A stretch of DNA of 64,000 nucleotides, taken from NCBI RefSeq assembly GCF_051521505.1, contig NZ_CP150356.1:868001-932000 (forward strand). Reading direction: 5' to 3'. How positions within the stretch are numbered: position 1 is the first letter of the stretch; every line of letters begins with the position of its first letter. The notes under the pieces were generated by a model, which was not told the origin of the DNA, made no database searches, and saw only the letters and a list, made by a program, of their open reading frames with translations. The DNA comes from Sorangium sp025924095. Lineage in GTDB: Bacteria; Myxococcota_A; Polyangia; Polyangiales; Polyangiaceae. The position numbers and the translations under genes are program-made. Shown piece after piece: positions 9,014 through 18,177 of the stretch.

Positions 9014-9132
9014 AGTGGCATGTCTCCGATGCGGCCTGGAGCCGCGGGCGCGCTTGCGGCAACGCTCCTTCCAGGGGTGGATTCCCGTCGGCTCCTGACG
9101 ACGGAGCGCGGTTTGTGTTGTCCAGGCCGCAC

Positions 9133-9160
9133 TTGACAAAGTGTACCACGATCGTAAAGC
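9133..9160 (+). promoter_or_regulatory. Possible sigma-70 promoter for the MBL-fold hydrolase gene
   Basis: A perfect TTGACA (9133-9138) is followed after 16 bp by TAAAGC (9155-9160), about 75 bp before the ATG at 9236. The -35 matches consensus fully in an otherwise very GC-rich region; the -10 is poor. Confidence 0.35.
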
Positions 9161-9235
9161 TCGTCGGGCGCGCCAGCCAGGCCCCGTGGTGCTCTGGCTC
9201 GTGCAGCGCCGCTCCAGGCATGAGGTCGTCTTGTC

Positions 9236-10276
9236 ATGAATGATTCTCGGCGTCGCAAGGGGCTCCGGCTTGAAAGGGCGCGCGCTTCAGCCCAGTTCAA
9301 AGACGGCAAGTTCCAGAACCCGTCGGGCGCCGGCCCCGGCATGAACGGCTCGACGTTGCCCGTGCTCGGCGAGTTCTTCTTTCGCCGCGGCCGGCGGGAG
9401 CCGCCTGGGCCGCTGCCGCTCGCGCGGCCCCACGAGACCTGGGCTCGACGGAGCGCCACCGGCCTGCGGGTCACGTGGCTTGGCCACAGCACCGTGCTCC
9501 TCGAGCTCGACGGCCGCCGCGTCCTCACCGATCCGGTGTTCGGCGACCGCGCCTCACCCGTCTCTTTTTTGGGGCCGATGCGCTTCCACCCCGTTCCGGC
9601 CGCGCTCGACGAGCTGCCGCCGCTCGACGCGGTCCTGCTCTCGCACGACCACTTCGATCACCTCTGTGCTCCCACCATCGAGGCGCTGGCCCGCACGCGC
9701 GTCCCCATCGTCGCGCCCCTCGGCGTGGGGGCGCACCTCGAAGCGCTCGGCGTGGACCCCGCACGGATCACCGAGCTCGACTGGCATGAGCGCGCGGAGG
9801 TCGGCGGCGTTCGCTTCACCGCGACGCCCTCCCAGCACTTCTCGGGTCGCGGGCCGACCAGCGGCAACACGACGCTGTGGGCCTCATGGGTCATCGAGGC
9901 AGAGCGGCGCAAGGTCTTCTTTTCCGGCGACACCGGGCTGACCCCCGAGTTCGCGGACATCGGCCGGAGCCACGGCCCCTTCGACCTGGTGATGCTCGAG
10001 GTCGGCGCGTATCACCCCGCGTGGGGGACGATCCACCTCGGCCCGGAGAACGCGCTGACCGCATTCGAGATGCTCGGCGGCGGCACGCTCCTGCCTGTTC
10101 ACTGGGGCACCTTCAACCTCGCCCTCCACGACTGGGACGAGCCGGCCGAGACGCTGCTCTCCCTGGCGACCGAGCGCCGCGCGCGCATCGTGACGCCCCG
10201 GATCGGCGCCGCCTTCGAGCCCGAGCACATCGACGCTCCGGCCCCGTGGTGGCGAGCCGTCGCCGGCCCTCGGTGA
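9236..10276 (+). CDS. MBL-fold metal-dependent hydrolase (UlaG/NAPE-PLD/RomA-like)
   Basis: 346 aa. Metallo-beta-lactamase fold with the metal-binding HDHFDH motif at 137-142, further ligands expected in TATPSQHFSGRG, FFSGDTG and the C-terminal LLPVHWGTF. The N-terminal lead-in (FKNP-like FQNPSGAGPG, then WLGHSTVLLELDGRRVLTDPVFGDRASP) is characteristic of the N-acyl-phosphatidylethanolamine phospholipase D/RomA branch. Members hydrolyse phosphodiester or related bonds with Zn/Fe; the substrate here is unknown. No signal peptide, so cytoplasmic or membrane-peripheral. GAGG lies about 10 bp before ATG 9236. The downstream gene is convergent. Confidence 0.9.
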   Translation: MNDSRRRKGLRLERARASAQFKDGKFQNPSGAGPGMNGSTLPVLGEFFFRRGRREPPGPLPLARPHETWARRSATGLRVTWLGHSTVLLELDGRRVLTDPVFGDRASPVSFLGPMRFHPVPAALDELPPLDAVLLSHDHFDHLCAPTIEALARTRVPIVAPLGVGAHLEALGVDPARITELDWHERAEVGGVRFTATPSQHFSGRGPTSGNTTLWASWVIEAERRKVFFSGDTGLTPEFADIGRSHGPFDLVMLEVGAYHPAWGTIHLGPENALTAFEMLGGGTLLPVHWGTFNLALHDWDEPAETLLSLATERRARIVTPRIGAAFEPEHIDAPAPWWRAVAGPR

Positions 10277-10328
10277 CGGTGGAGGGGATCGTCGACGGAC
10301 CTCGATGGGCTCCTCGAGGAGAGCCCCG

Positions 10329-10589
10329 TCACATCGATTCGACCGATTTGAGCATCTCCGGGATGAAGTGGAGTCGCGGCCGGAGCAGCCTGTCGCGGCG
10401 CCCGAGCTGCCGGACCTGGAGCACGGCGCCGGACGCGGCGCCGTTCGCCGCGTCGAGGAGGTCGTCCGTGAAGATGTAGCTGTAGTTCTCTTGCCGGGTC
10501 GGGGTCCTGTCCTGTGCGGCGGCCTCGGGGATCGAGACGCAGAGAACCAGCAGCGCGGCTTGGACCGAAAAGAGCGATCGTGACTTCAT
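10329..10589 (-). CDS. Small exported myxobacterial protein of unknown function
   Basis: 86 aa with a signal peptide (SLFSVQAALLVLCVSIPEAAAQ) and a short mature part whose tail, RLLRPRLHFIPEMLKSVESM, recalls a conserved ending I associate with small exported proteins of myxobacteria. Two ATGs are adjacent; the second (10589) is preferred because AGGAGG lies 4 bp before it, while the first (10592) would leave only 1 bp. GC is concentrated in third positions of this frame. Function unknown. It is convergent with the MBL-fold gene; a GC-rich hairpin at 10307-10326 (GGGCT...AGCCC) lies between them but has no T run. Confidence 0.62.
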   Translation of the reverse strand: MKSRSLFSVQAALLVLCVSIPEAAAQDRTPTRQENYSYIFTDDLLDAANGAASGAVLQVRQLGRRDRLLRPRLHFIPEMLKSVESM

Positions 10590-10869
10590 CATGCCTCCTC
10601 GCCCTCATCGGACACGAGCGAGGACCGCGCATTGGGACCCTTTTTGCCGGGCTCGATGTCGCGCCGCGGAGCACGCCCGCGCGGCCGCGGCGCGCGGAGC
10701 TCCCCGCGCCGGAGCATGCTCCGGTGCCGCGCTCCAGGTGGGGGATGCGCCGCTGTGTTCTGCGCCGACAGGCGCGCTCGATGTCGCCGCGGAGGGCTCC
10801 CTGGACGGAGCGCCGGATCCGGCGACATCGCAGGTGACATCGCCGACCTTCCGCGTAGAATCAGCCCCG

Positions 10870-11202
10870 ATGCTCATCCGCAGTCGAAGGAGCACGGCGG
10901 CCAGCCTCATCGTTGCGGTCGTCGCGGCGCTCGCCGTGGTCGTCCCCGGCGGAGCGGCGGGCGCGGCCGAGGAGGCGCCGGCGAAGGGGGCGAGCGGCAT
11001 CGCCGTCGGCGTCCAGCTGGAGGCCCTCGCGGACGTCAAGGTCGCCCGCGCCGAGGTCGCCCGGGGCTCCAGGGTGAGCGTGGCCCGGCTGATCGAGCGT
11101 CAGGGCCGGCTCACCGCCCTCGACGTGGAGCTCGCGGACGGCCACGTCGCGCGCGTGGCGATGGCGACGGTCCGCGCGTCGTTCCGCGTCCTCTCCGAGT
11201 AG
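10870..11202 (+). CDS. Small exported protein of unknown function
   Basis: 110 aa from ATG 10870. The N-terminus is a signal peptide (RSRRSTAASLIVAVVAALAVVVPGGAAGA); the mature part is short and hydrophilic, with strands such as VGVQLEALADVKVARAEV and a repeat-like VARLIERQGRLTALDVELADGHVARVAM, reminiscent of a small beta-barrel or SH3-like fold. No homology recognised. It precedes ddl by about 110 bp on the same strand and may be co-transcribed with it. Moderate confidence that it is real: the signal peptide and codon bias support it, but no family does. Confidence 0.55.
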   Translation: MLIRSRRSTAASLIVAVVAALAVVVPGGAAGAAEEAPAKGASGIAVGVQLEALADVKVARAEVARGSRVSVARLIERQGRLTALDVELADGHVARVAMATVRASFRVLSE

Positions 11203-11312
11203 CGCGCCCTCTCCCCGCCGCGCCCCTGCCGGGCCGCGCCTCCTGCTCCCCACCGCGCCTGCCCGGCCGCGCCTTCTTCGCCCCCGCGCGCGATCGCGGC
11301 TAGGGTGCCGCC

Positions 11313-12455
11313 ATGCGGAACCCCGCCAAGGTGCGCGTCGCCGTCCTGTTCGGCGGTCGATCGGCCGAGCACGAGATCTCCCTCCTCTCTGCCCGCTTCG
11401 TCGTCGAGGCGCTCGACCGCGATCGCTTCGAGCCGGTGCTCATCGGCATCGACAAATCCGGCCGCTGGCTGCTCCAGGACGAGGCGCTGCTCCTCGGCGG
11501 CGCGCGCGACCCCCGCCTCGCCCGGCTGAACGACGCGATGCCGGAGATCGCGCTCGACGCCCACCCGGGCCCTGCCGGCGAGGCCACGCTGGCCGTGCCG
11601 GGCGGCGCGCGCTCCCCGATCGACGTTGTCTTCCCCGTCCTGCACGGGCCGACAGGCGAGGACGGGTGTGTCCAGGGCCTCCTCGAGCTGGCCGGCGTCC
11701 CGTACGTCGGCTCCGGTGTCCTCGGCTCCGCCGTGGGCATGGACAAGGACGTGATGAAGCGGCTGCTCCGTGAAGCGGAGCTCCCGATCGTCCCTCATGT
11801 CACGCTCCGCCGGGCCGCGTGGGAGCGCGATCGCGGCGCGTGCCTCGAGCAGATCGCCGGCCTGTCCGCCGCCGCGGCGGGCCGCTTCGGGCCGATCTTC
11901 GTCAAGCCCGCGAACCTCGGATCGTCCGTCGGGGTCCGGCGCGTGACGGCGCGCTCCGAGCTCGAGGCGGCGGTCGAGCACGCCTTCGAGTTCGACCTGA
12001 AGATCGTCTGCGAGCAGGGCATCGAGGGCGTGCGCGAGATCGAGTGCTCCGTGCTCGGCGACGACGATCCCATCGCCTCGGTGCCCGGCGAGATCGTGGT
12101 CGGGCACGCCGATGGATTCTACTCCTACGCCGCGAAGTACATCGACGCGGAGGGCGCCACGATCAGGATCCCGGCCGACCTCTCCCCGGCCGAGGCGAAC
12201 GCCGTGCAGCTGCTCGCGCTCCGCGCGTTCGGCGCGCTGGAGGCGTCGGGGATGGCGCGCGTCGACCTGTTCCTCTCGCCCGATCGCGAGCTGTACGTGA
12301 ACGAGATCAACACCCTCCCCGGCTTCACGGCGATCTCGATGTACCCGAAGCTCTGGGAGGCGAGCGGCATCCCCCCCCACGCGCTGATCGAGCGCCTCAT
12401 CGCGCTCGCGCTGGAGCGGGGCGCGCGCAAGGCCCGCCTCCGCACGAGCGCCTAG
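11313..12455 (+). CDS. ddl: D-alanine--D-alanine ligase
   Basis: 380 aa. ATP-grasp ligase that joins two D-alanines for the peptidoglycan stem peptide. The N-terminal domain begins VAVLFGGRSAEHEISLLSARF, a hallmark of Ddl; the glycine-rich PYVGSGVLGSAVGMDKDVMKRLL, the ATP-grasp FVKPANLGSSVGVRRV and the metal-binding C-terminal VDLFLSPDRELYVNEINTLPGFTAISMYPKLWEASG are all intact. The length is near that of the longer DdlA-type enzymes. It lies away from any mur/fts genes, so it is a stand-alone copy. Start ATG 11313 fits the family N-terminus. Cytoplasmic. Confidence 0.97.
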   Translation: MRNPAKVRVAVLFGGRSAEHEISLLSARFVVEALDRDRFEPVLIGIDKSGRWLLQDEALLLGGARDPRLARLNDAMPEIALDAHPGPAGEATLAVPGGARSPIDVVFPVLHGPTGEDGCVQGLLELAGVPYVGSGVLGSAVGMDKDVMKRLLREAELPIVPHVTLRRAAWERDRGACLEQIAGLSAAAAGRFGPIFVKPANLGSSVGVRRVTARSELEAAVEHAFEFDLKIVCEQGIEGVREIECSVLGDDDPIASVPGEIVVGHADGFYSYAAKYIDAEGATIRIPADLSPAEANAVQLLALRAFGALEASGMARVDLFLSPDRELYVNEINTLPGFTAISMYPKLWEASGIPPHALIERLIALALERGARKARLRTSA

Positions 12456-12480
12456 CGCCGCGCCCCGGCTCCGCTCCCCC

Positions 12481-13578
12481 TCACGCCGGATCGAGCCGCA
12501 CGCCGGCCGCCCCGATCGCAGGCCGCCGCACGAGGCACGGCCCGAGCGCGTCCAGGAGGCGCGCGTGGCGCTCGGGCGGCGCCCACACGAGGAGGTGCCC
12601 GCCGCCGCCCGCGCCGCACATCCGCAGCACCTCGACCCCGAGGCCGTCGAGCTTCCGCTGCAGGGAGAGCGCGATCGCGCTCGCCGCCTCCGAGAGGCGC
12701 ACCTTCGCGGCGGCCCCGCGGCGCATCCCCGAGAGCACAAGCGCGAGCGACCCGAGCTCGAAGCCGCGAGCGACCTCGCCGGCCGCGGCGACGAGCTCGC
12801 CCTTCGCCTCGCTCGCCGCGGCGGCGTCCATCCGAGCCAGCACGTCGCCGGACACGCGGCGCACCGCCGTGTCGACGAGCAGCAGCCCGGCCGAGAGCGC
12901 GGGCACGAGCTCCGGGCAGCCGATCGCGAGCGGGCGCACCCCGGAGCAGCCGCGCGCGTCGAAGGCGAGATCGAGCAGCCCGCCGAACGCCGCGAACACC
13001 TGATCCTGCGCGCCGCACGCGTTGCCCAGGCGCTCGCGCTCGATCGCGACCGCCTCGCGCGCCAGCTCCTCCGCCGCGGCGCCCTCTCCGACCGAGGCGC
13101 GCAGCGCGAACAGCGCCGCCACCGCCACCGACGCGCTGCCGCCCAGGCCAGCGCCGGGCGACATCTCGCTCTCGACCCGGAGGGCGACCCCGTCGCCCAC
13201 GCCCGTCGCGGAGAGCGTCGCCTCGATCAAACGGAACGCGAGGTCGTCGCGCGGAGGATCCCCGCGGCGCCGCGTGAGGACGAGCGCCGCGTCGGCCCCC
13301 GCGCCCCCCGCGCCGGCGCCCTCCGCCGGCCGCTGCCCCTGGCCGCGCGCGGCGAGCTCGATCCGCACCCAGCCCCGATCGAACGGCTCCACGGCCACGC
13401 GCACGCGCAGATCGATCGCCGCGCCCACGACGCGCCCGCCGTCCTGCCGGGCGACCCCCGGCAGGTCGCTGCCTCCTCCGGCGAAGGAGACGCGCATCGG
13501 CGCGCTCGCGGCCGCGCGCCACAGCGGGCTTCGCAGCGTTCGCGGCGCGGAGAGGGAGCCGGCGCAAGGGGTGCTCAT
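12481..13578 (-). CDS. GHMP kinase, D-glycero-D-manno-heptose 7-phosphate kinase-like
   Basis: 365 aa. The N-terminus SAPMRVSFAGGGSDLP matches HddA-type heptose kinases and related GHMP sugar kinases; the phosphate-binding loop is PGAGLGGSASVAVAALFALR (about 155-175) and the C-terminal glycine motif is RMCGAGGGGHLLVWAPP. HddA makes heptose 1,7-bisphosphate for the GDP-D-alpha-D-heptose route, used in S-layer, capsule or O-antigen. No other heptose gene is nearby, so the substrate remains inferred. Start chosen at ATG 13578, preceded by AAGGA at 5 bp; the ATG at 13590 lacks a Shine-Dalgarno. Convergent with ddl. Confidence 0.85.
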   Translation of the reverse strand: MSTPCAGSLSAPRTLRSPLWRAAASAPMRVSFAGGGSDLPGVARQDGGRVVGAAIDLRVRVAVEPFDRGWVRIELAARGQGQRPAEGAGAGGAGADAALVLTRRRGDPPRDDLAFRLIEATLSATGVGDGVALRVESEMSPGAGLGGSASVAVAALFALRASVGEGAAAEELAREAVAIERERLGNACGAQDQVFAAFGGLLDLAFDARGCSGVRPLAIGCPELVPALSAGLLLVDTAVRRVSGDVLARMDAAAASEAKGELVAAAGEVARGFELGSLALVLSGMRRGAAAKVRLSEAASAIALSLQRKLDGLGVEVLRMCGAGGGGHLLVWAPPERHARLLDALGPCLVRRPAIGAAGVRLDPA

Positions 13579-13856
13579 GCTGTCCTTCATTGCAGGCGCG
13601 ATCCACCTCGAGGCGAGAGGGCCCCAGGGGACCGAGGCGGGGCGCCCCGCGGCGGCACCCTGTGCAGGGAGCGAGCCAGCGATGGAGCGCCCGGCGTGCA
13701 CGCACGCCCGCGCCCGCGGAGGGATCGAGCCGCGGCTTCCAGCGCCGTCCTCCGGTGATGCATGCGCGCCGCGCGGTCTTCGTTGTGGTTGGGTCGTGGA
13801 CGGAGATCACGGGAGCGGCCCGGCGCGCGGTGCGCCGCGTCGCCCGCCGGCGGCGC

Positions 13857-14360
13857 TCAGTTCAGGTCCTTGCTCGCCGGCTCGTCCCGGGGCGCGGGCT
13901 GCGCGCGCGCCGCGTCGAGGATCCGGTCGATGACCCTGAGCCCGGCCGCAAACATGTCCCGCTCAGCGCGCTCGCCCCCGGCGTGCACCTCGGCCGCCTT
14001 CTCGCGCAGGGTGAGCGCGTCGCGGCGGACGACCGGGAGGCGGGCCGCGGCGGCCGCCTCGGCGATGCACCCGGCGAGATCGTAGACGAGGAACGCGTCC
14101 TCCTCGCTGATCCGCGGCTCGGCGCGGCGCACGCCGGCGCGCGCGCGCGCCGGGGCTCCGCCTGCGCGACCCCTGTGGACGTACGGCGCGACCTCGCGAG
14201 CGCCGTCGTCCCCGAGCGAGCCGGCGGAGACGCGGTCGAGCAGGCACGTCAGCTCGGCCCGGTAGGCGGCGAGCACGAGCGCGCAGAGCGCCCCGCGATC
14301 GCGCAGCGAGTAGAGGATCAGCTCGAGGAGCCGGTCAGACCGGGTCGCGCAGTTTTGCAT
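13857..14360 (-). CDS. Hypothetical alpha-helical protein
   Basis: 167 aa from ATG 14360, with AAGG about 7 bp upstream. Predicted mostly helical; no signal peptide or membrane segment. The central part (about 65-85) is Arg/Ala/Gly-rich. No family recognised. The codon third-position GC bias supports this frame over the overlapping ones, but neither neighbours nor motifs suggest a role. It is divergent from the helicase gene at 14587. Confidence 0.5.
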   Translation of the reverse strand: MQNCATRSDRLLELILYSLRDRGALCALVLAAYRAELTCLLDRVSAGSLGDDGAREVAPYVHRGRAGGAPARARAGVRRAEPRISEEDAFLVYDLAGCIAEAAAAARLPVVRRDALTLREKAAEVHAGGERAERDMFAAGLRVIDRILDAARAQPAPRDEPASKDLN

Positions 14361-14586
14361 CGCTGCCTTGTACGGTGTTCGCCCCCGCGACCTCAATCCC
14401 GAACGCCACCGCCCGCGGCGGATCCAACGGCGGACGCAGGGCGCGTTACGGCGCGCGGGCGCTGGGGCGGCTCGCGCCGATGTGCTGCCAGCGCGGGGTC
14501 GAGGTGGGGGGCCCCACGCGGCAGTTGCGGAGCTGCGCCGGATCGGTCAATAGGTCCGACCCTCCTGCGTCAACGGGCAGCGACAG

Positions 14587-16971
14587 ATGTCCGGCGTACT
14601 GACGCTGCTGCTCAGCCTGTCACCTGATCCTCATCGTATCGGCATTCCCGTGACCGCGAATCGTTCTACGAGCCCCACGCACACCGAAGAGCAGTCCACC
14701 GAGCCGACCTCGGCCACCGGCATCACCTCGCCCACCCAGCCCGCCGACGGCGCGCCCGGCGCCGGGATGAGCGCGCAGGGCGAGGCGATCGTGAGCGAGG
14801 AAGAGGCCCTGCTCGCCCGCGTGACCACGCACCTCGCCTCGGTCGCGACAAAGCCGTCGCGGCCGCCGCCTATCGAGAACCACGAGGAGCAGCTCCTCTC
14901 GCTCCGCGATCAGATCGCGGCGGCGCGGCTGGAGGACATCCCGGCGCTCGTGCAGCAGATGGAGCGCCTGCAAGGGATCGCCGCGCGGCGGAGCGAGAAC
15001 GTCGTCGAGCCCGTCGATCCGAAGGCGCCGTACTTCGGCCACCTGCGCCTGCGGGAGAAGGGCCGTCCCGAGCGCGACGTGCTCATCGGGCGCACGACGC
15101 TCGTCGACGCGAGCGCGGGCGTGCGGATCGTCGACTGGCGCCACGCCCCGGTCAGCCAGATCTACTACCGTTACGAGGAGGGCGCGGACTACGAGGAGAC
15201 CTTCGGCGAGCGCGAGGTCGAGGGCACTGTGCTCGTGCGGCGCACGGTGACCATCGACGACGGCGAGCTCTGCCGCATCTCGGCGCCGCAGGGGACGTTC
15301 GTGCGGGCGCCCTCGGGCTTCCGCGAGATCGCGACGCGGGCGGCCGAGCTCGCCGGCGGCCAGGGCAGCGCGGTGCGCCCGGAGGACATGCGCGACATCG
15401 CGCGCGCGGCGACGGGCGGCGCGCGCGGCGGGCTCGGGACCGGGGCGACGTTCCACGCGCGCGAGGACCGGCACCTGCCGGAGATCGCCGCGCTCCTCGA
15501 CCCGCGGCAGTTCGAGCTCATCTCGAAGCCGGACGCCGGCATCGTGGTCATCCAGGGCGGCGCCGGCAGCGGCAAGACGACGATCGGCGTCCACCGGCTC
15601 GCCTTCCTCGCCTACAACGGCGGCCGCCGCTTCACCGCCGACAAGATGCTCGTCATCGTCGGCAGCCCCGCGCTCCGCGCGTACATCGGCGAGGCGCTCC
15701 CCGCGCTCGGCCTGGGCGGCATCGCGGTGGAGACCTTCGGCGAGTGGGCGCGCGCGGCCAGGAAGCGCGCGTTCCCGTGGCTCGAGGCGCCGATCGAGGA
15801 GAACACGCCCTCGGTGGTGACCCGCTACAAGACCCACCCGGCGATGCTCCACCTCCTCGAGCAGCGCGCCTCGGAGCTCAAGGACGACGCGCGGGCGCGG
15901 CGCGACTCGCGCGGGACCCTCGCGTTCTGGGCCGACGTGCTCACCGATCTCGACCGGGTGACGGCCGCCTTCGCGGCGGCGAACGACCCCGAGTTCGGCC
16001 CCGAGCAGGTGAAGCGCGCGTGGCGCTGGTGCGCGGACCGCTGCCCTGCGGTGCTCGACCTCGACCCCGGCGATCGCGCCGAGCGCAAGGCGGCGATGGC
16101 CGACGAGCCCGCGGACGACGACGACGACGATCGCGGCGCCGACAGGGCCGAGGTCTCGAGCGACGACCGCGCGGTGCTCGATCCGGAGGACGACGCGCTC
16201 CTCCTGCGGGCGTACCAGCTCCTCCGGGGCGAGCTCCGCAAGGGGAAGAACGTGCTCGTCTACGAGCACCTCTTCGTGGACGAGGCGCAGGATCTGGCGC
16301 CGATCGACCTCGCGGTGCTGCTCGGCGTGGTGGCCGAGCCGCGCAGCGTGACCCTGGCGGGCGACACGGCGCAGCGGCTCTTCATGGACTCCGGCTTCCG
16401 CGACTGGCGCGCGACGCTCGACGACCTGGGCCTGTCGCGGGTCGACGTCGAGCCGCTGCGCATCGCGTACCGCTCGACGCGCGAGGTGCTCGCGTTCGCC
16501 CGCGCGGTGCTGGGCCCGCTGGCGGATCCGACGCCGCCCCTCGCGCCGCGCAGCGGCGCGCCGGTCGAGCACCACCATTTCCCGAGCGCCGGCGCCGCCG
16601 TCGCGTTCCTGGCGGACGCGATCCGCCCGCTGTTCGCCCGCGAGCCCCGCGCCACGCTGGCGATCCTGGCGCGCCACCCCGAGCAGGCGGACGTCTACTA
16701 CGACGCCCTCAAGATGGCGGAGGTCCCGAACCTCCGGCGCGTGCGCGCCTACGAGTTCGCGTTCCGCCCCGGCGTCGAGGTGACGGAGATCCGGCAGGTG
16801 AAGGGCCTGGAGTACGACTACGTGGTGCTTGTCGACGTGAACGCGTCGACCTACTCGGCGGACGCCGAGTCGCGGCACCTGCTCCATATCGGGGCGACGC
16901 GCGCGGCGCACCAGCTCTGGGTGATCTCGACGGCGGCGCCGTCGCCGCTCGTGCCGGACTGGCTGGGCTGA
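14587..16971 (+). CDS. UvrD/HelD-like superfamily 1 ATPase (RNA polymerase-associated helicase-like)
   Basis: 794 aa. Superfamily 1A motor: Walker A GGAGSGKTTIG near residue 325, Walker B with FVDEAQDLAPIDL near 563, motif III TLAGDTAQRLF, motif IV RIAYRSTREV, motif V VTEIRQVKGLEYDYVVLVDV and motif VI HIGATRAAHQLWVIS. The N-terminal coiled-coil-like region (about 60-140), absence of a UvrD 2B domain and the DWRHAPVSQIYYRYEEG segment are typical of HelD/HelR proteins, which bind RNA polymerase and release stalled complexes. The first 60 residues are Ser/Thr/Pro-rich and the start is uncertain: ATG 14587, GTG 14650 or ATG 14767 are possible, none with a good Shine-Dalgarno. An acidic run (DDDDDD) occurs near residue 515. 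Confidence 0.88.
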   Translation: MSGVLTLLLSLSPDPHRIGIPVTANRSTSPTHTEEQSTEPTSATGITSPTQPADGAPGAGMSAQGEAIVSEEEALLARVTTHLASVATKPSRPPPIENHEEQLLSLRDQIAAARLEDIPALVQQMERLQGIAARRSENVVEPVDPKAPYFGHLRLREKGRPERDVLIGRTTLVDASAGVRIVDWRHAPVSQIYYRYEEGADYEETFGEREVEGTVLVRRTVTIDDGELCRISAPQGTFVRAPSGFREIATRAAELAGGQGSAVRPEDMRDIARAATGGARGGLGTGATFHAREDRHLPEIAALLDPRQFELISKPDAGIVVIQGGAGSGKTTIGVHRLAFLAYNGGRRFTADKMLVIVGSPALRAYIGEALPALGLGGIAVETFGEWARAARKRAFPWLEAPIEENTPSVVTRYKTHPAMLHLLEQRASELKDDARARRDSRGTLAFWADVLTDLDRVTAAFAAANDPEFGPEQVKRAWRWCADRCPAVLDLDPGDRAERKAAMADEPADDDDDDRGADRAEVSSDDRAVLDPEDDALLLRAYQLLRGELRKGKNVLVYEHLFVDEAQDLAPIDLAVLLGVVAEPRSVTLAGDTAQRLFMDSGFRDWRATLDDLGLSRVDVEPLRIAYRSTREVLAFARAVLGPLADPTPPLAPRSGAPVEHHHFPSAGAAVAFLADAIRPLFAREPRATLAILARHPEQADVYYDALKMAEVPNLRRVRAYEFAFRPGVEVTEIRQVKGLEYDYVVLVDVNASTYSADAESRHLLHIGATRAAHQLWVISTAAPSPLVPDWLG

Positions 16972-17353
16972 GGGACGGGTAGGGGGCCACCGTCCCGGGG
17001 ATTGCGGCGCTACGGCGGCTCCGGCTGCGGCGGCTCCGGAGCGAGCGCCGCGCGCCCGGACAGGCGACTCCGCTGCTGCGCGCGGGAGCGGCGCGGCCGG
17101 CGCGGCGCGGCCGCTGCCTCCCGCACAGCCTCGCTCGCCCTCCGCAGGCCCGTTCGCGCGCGCGAACGCTGGCGTGGACCGCCTGCGAGGACGCCGTCGG
17201 TCGGAGGCGCGGAGCCCATTGCCGTCTCGGCTCGCTCGTCTGATCGGAGGGGCTCAGCCGCGGTTGCCTCGCTCGGCACGCGCGGTGGACACAATCGACA
17301 GGGTGCCGAGAGAGAATCCTTGACCAGGGCGGGTCTGTGAGTAGATTCCACCT
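16972..17353. other. Intergenic region upstream of the tRNA
   Basis: No convincing gene. Open frames here are short, arginine-rich products of GC bias with no motif or Shine-Dalgarno. The only signal is a promoter-like sequence just before the tRNA, listed separately. Confidence 0.6.
17320..17347 (+). promoter_or_regulatory. Likely sigma-70 promoter of the initiator tRNA
   Basis: TTGACC (17320-17325) and TAGATT (17342-17347) are separated by 16 bp. Initiation about 7 bp after the -10 would fall at the first base of the tRNA, as is common for bacterial tRNA genes. Confidence 0.5.
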
Positions 17354-17430
<77 letters not shown>

Positions 17431-17477
17431 CGACCCAAGAAGCATCAAAGTAGCAAAGCATCAAAGCAGCAAGAGGA

Positions 17478-17520
17478 CGCGAGGATTGGCCATCACAGGC
17501 CACCTCGCGTTTTTCGTTTT
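17478..17520 (+). terminator. Rho-independent terminator after tRNA-fMet
   Basis: A 7-bp stem CGCGAGG/CCTCGCG (17478-17484 with 17503-17509) encloses an inner stem TGGCC/GGCCA and is followed directly by TTTTTCGTTTT. The clearest intrinsic terminator I found in the window. Confidence 0.85.
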
Positions 17521-18177
17521 CTGGGTCGACATCGCAACACAAGGAACGCCGGCGGAGCGGCGATCTGAGGGGCTCCGACGAGCCGCCTTTCCGGTGAGCC
17601 CTGTCGTCCTGCGCGTCGCCTGCTCGTCCAGTGCGACCCTCGCGCAAGGCGTCCCGGGTTCCCCGGCCGCAACTCGCGCCCTGGCCCCCCGCCGCTCCAC
17701 CAGCACCGGAGCGCGTCCGGCACGGGGCGGTCAGGGACGGTAACGGGTCGCTTCTCCCACGGAGCCCCGAGCGTCCGTGGCGCGAACTCCCTCGCTTCTG
17801 CCGTTGTCCTCGCGCAATGCCGCGCCGAAGGCGGCCTCGTGGCCTGCTGCGCGCCCCGGCAGAGCCGCGCGAAGCGCACGAGAGCCCGGAGAGGTGGCCT
17901 GCCCGCTTCATCGGACGTGGCTCGCGAGCGCCCGGCCTGCTCTCCACAGCGCCGCGCCCCCGGCCTGCTCCCCGCGGCGAGCGCCCTTCCGCGGGGCGCC
18001 CGTGCCGGCGGCGCAGCCGTCTCGCCGTGCCCTGGGCGGGCCCTCTTGCCACGCCGTAGGCAGGCGCCGGCTCCGTGATGTAGGATGGCGATTGCGGCGG
18101 CTCTGTACTCTGAACGCGCGCGCCGCGGCGCGCAACTCACCGATGCAATCCCGGTAACCTCCAGCGGACAACCCACG
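17521..18177. other. Intergenic region upstream of the tandem-globin gene
   Basis: About 650 bp without a supportable gene. Frames on both strands are Arg/Ala/Pro-rich with no motif. The in-frame ATG at 18085 could extend the globin protein by 31 residues, but that extension looks non-coding. I see no clear promoter. Confidence 0.5.

Noticed and set aside
10307..10326. Hairpin between convergent genes as a terminator
   Set aside because: The stem is imperfect and no T run follows on either strand, so it is only mentioned.
14620..16911. 763-residue minus-strand frame opposite the helicase
   Set aside because: Composition is Arg/Ala/Val/Glu-rich without domains; all helicase motifs are on the plus strand.
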